A DNA stretch of 64,000 bases, taken from assembly GCA_023897205.1 (NCBI GenBank), contig JAHWDD010000005.1:434001-498000 (forward strand). The letters are read 5' to 3'. The translations under genes were made by a program, and so were the position numbers. The notes beneath the pieces are model-generated. The model had not been told where the DNA came from. It ran no database searches and saw only the letters and a list, made by a program, of their open reading frames with translations. The stretch's first letter is position 1. Every line of letters begins with the position of its first letter. Source of the stretch: Exophiala sp. HKRS030. Taxonomy: Eukaryota; Ascomycota; Eurotiomycetes; Chaetothyriales; Herpotrichiellaceae. Positions 63,875-64,000 of the stretch are shown in pieces.

Positions 63875-64000
63875 ATGGCTTCGGTCACGAGTCTCGACCA
63901 GGACATGCGCAAACTGCGCCTTGACCGGTACACGCCTGGTGCCGCGAAAGAAGTAAGAGCGTGGATTGAAGATACACTGGGGGAGAGATTGCCTCCAGGG
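63875..64000 (+). CDS. SCP1: Calponin-homology protein, SCP1/transgelin-like (5' part, cut by window end)
   Basis: The frame opens at the ATG at 63875 and runs 42 codons to the window edge without a stop. The visible part MASVTSLDQDMRKLRLDRY, followed by EVRAWIEDTLGERLPPG, matches the start of fungal transgelin/Scp1 proteins, where a short N-terminal helix leads into a single calponin-homology domain (the VRxWIE motif). Scp1 bundles actin filaments in cortical patches. The rest of the gene lies outside, so length and introns cannot be judged. Confidence 0.8.
   Translation, partial: MASVTSLDQDMRKLRLDRYTPGAAKEVRAWIEDTLGERLPPG

Overview
This window is nuclear DNA from a filamentous ascomycete (Pezizomycotina). 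The genes are dense and lie on both strands. Most introns are 46-240 bp with GTRAGT-type donors, CTAAC-like branch sites and YAG acceptors, and they are confirmed by reading frames that rejoin into recognisable proteins. The gene set is eukaryotic and housekeeping. A Zn2Cys6 regulator beginning MPGVPSGRGCDAC and the frequent intergenic word TACGGAGTA suggest Eurotiomycetes, perhaps Chaetothyriales, but that placement is inference. I see no CRISPR array, insertion sequence or intact transposon.

Layout. 1-8.5 kb: the tail of an unknown Asp-rich protein, a HIT zinc-finger protein and NFU1 on a shared promoter, then a 3.3-kb leader region in front of a PSP1-domain protein. 9.3-16.1 kb: an orphan protein, ribosomal protein eL15, a 216-aa orphan, a Zn2Cys6 regulator and DPH3. 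17-27 kb: an ASCC1-like 2H phosphoesterase, an RTG2-like Ppx/GppA protein, S-adenosylhomocysteine hydrolase, a UPF0643-type protein and ATP synthase OSCP. 27-36.5 kb: a large GH63-like glycosidase without a signal peptide, a SNF2/RING ATPase and a conserved fungal protein. 36.5-39.5 kb: a gene-poor stretch. 39.5-48.7 kb: an AP-1-like bZIP factor, a phosducin-like protein and coatomer gamma on a shared promoter, signal-peptidase subunit SPC2 and a tiny membrane protein. 49.4-55.8 kb: the most accessory-looking part, with a short-chain dehydrogenase, an intron-containing tRNA-His, and a salicylate-hydroxylase-type FAD monooxygenase tail-to-tail with a Zn2Cys6 regulator. 56-64 kb: a 603-aa orphan, RanGAP (RNA1), EMC3, a CxxC protein, an NDUFAF2-like complex I assembly factor and the start of a calponin-domain protein.

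Functionally the window mixes unrelated housekeeping roles: mitochondrial Fe-S, ATP synthase and complex I assembly; ER and Golgi trafficking; translation and tRNA modification; and nuclear transport. Only the monooxygenase/regulator pair looks like a co-functional local unit. Several genes share divergent promoters (HIT1/NFU1, SAH1/UPF0643, PLP2/SEC21, regulator/603-aa protein, NDUFAF2/SCP1). Two convergent pairs are separated by only 8 and 14 bp.

All intron positions were read by eye from splice signals and frame continuity, without transcript data.
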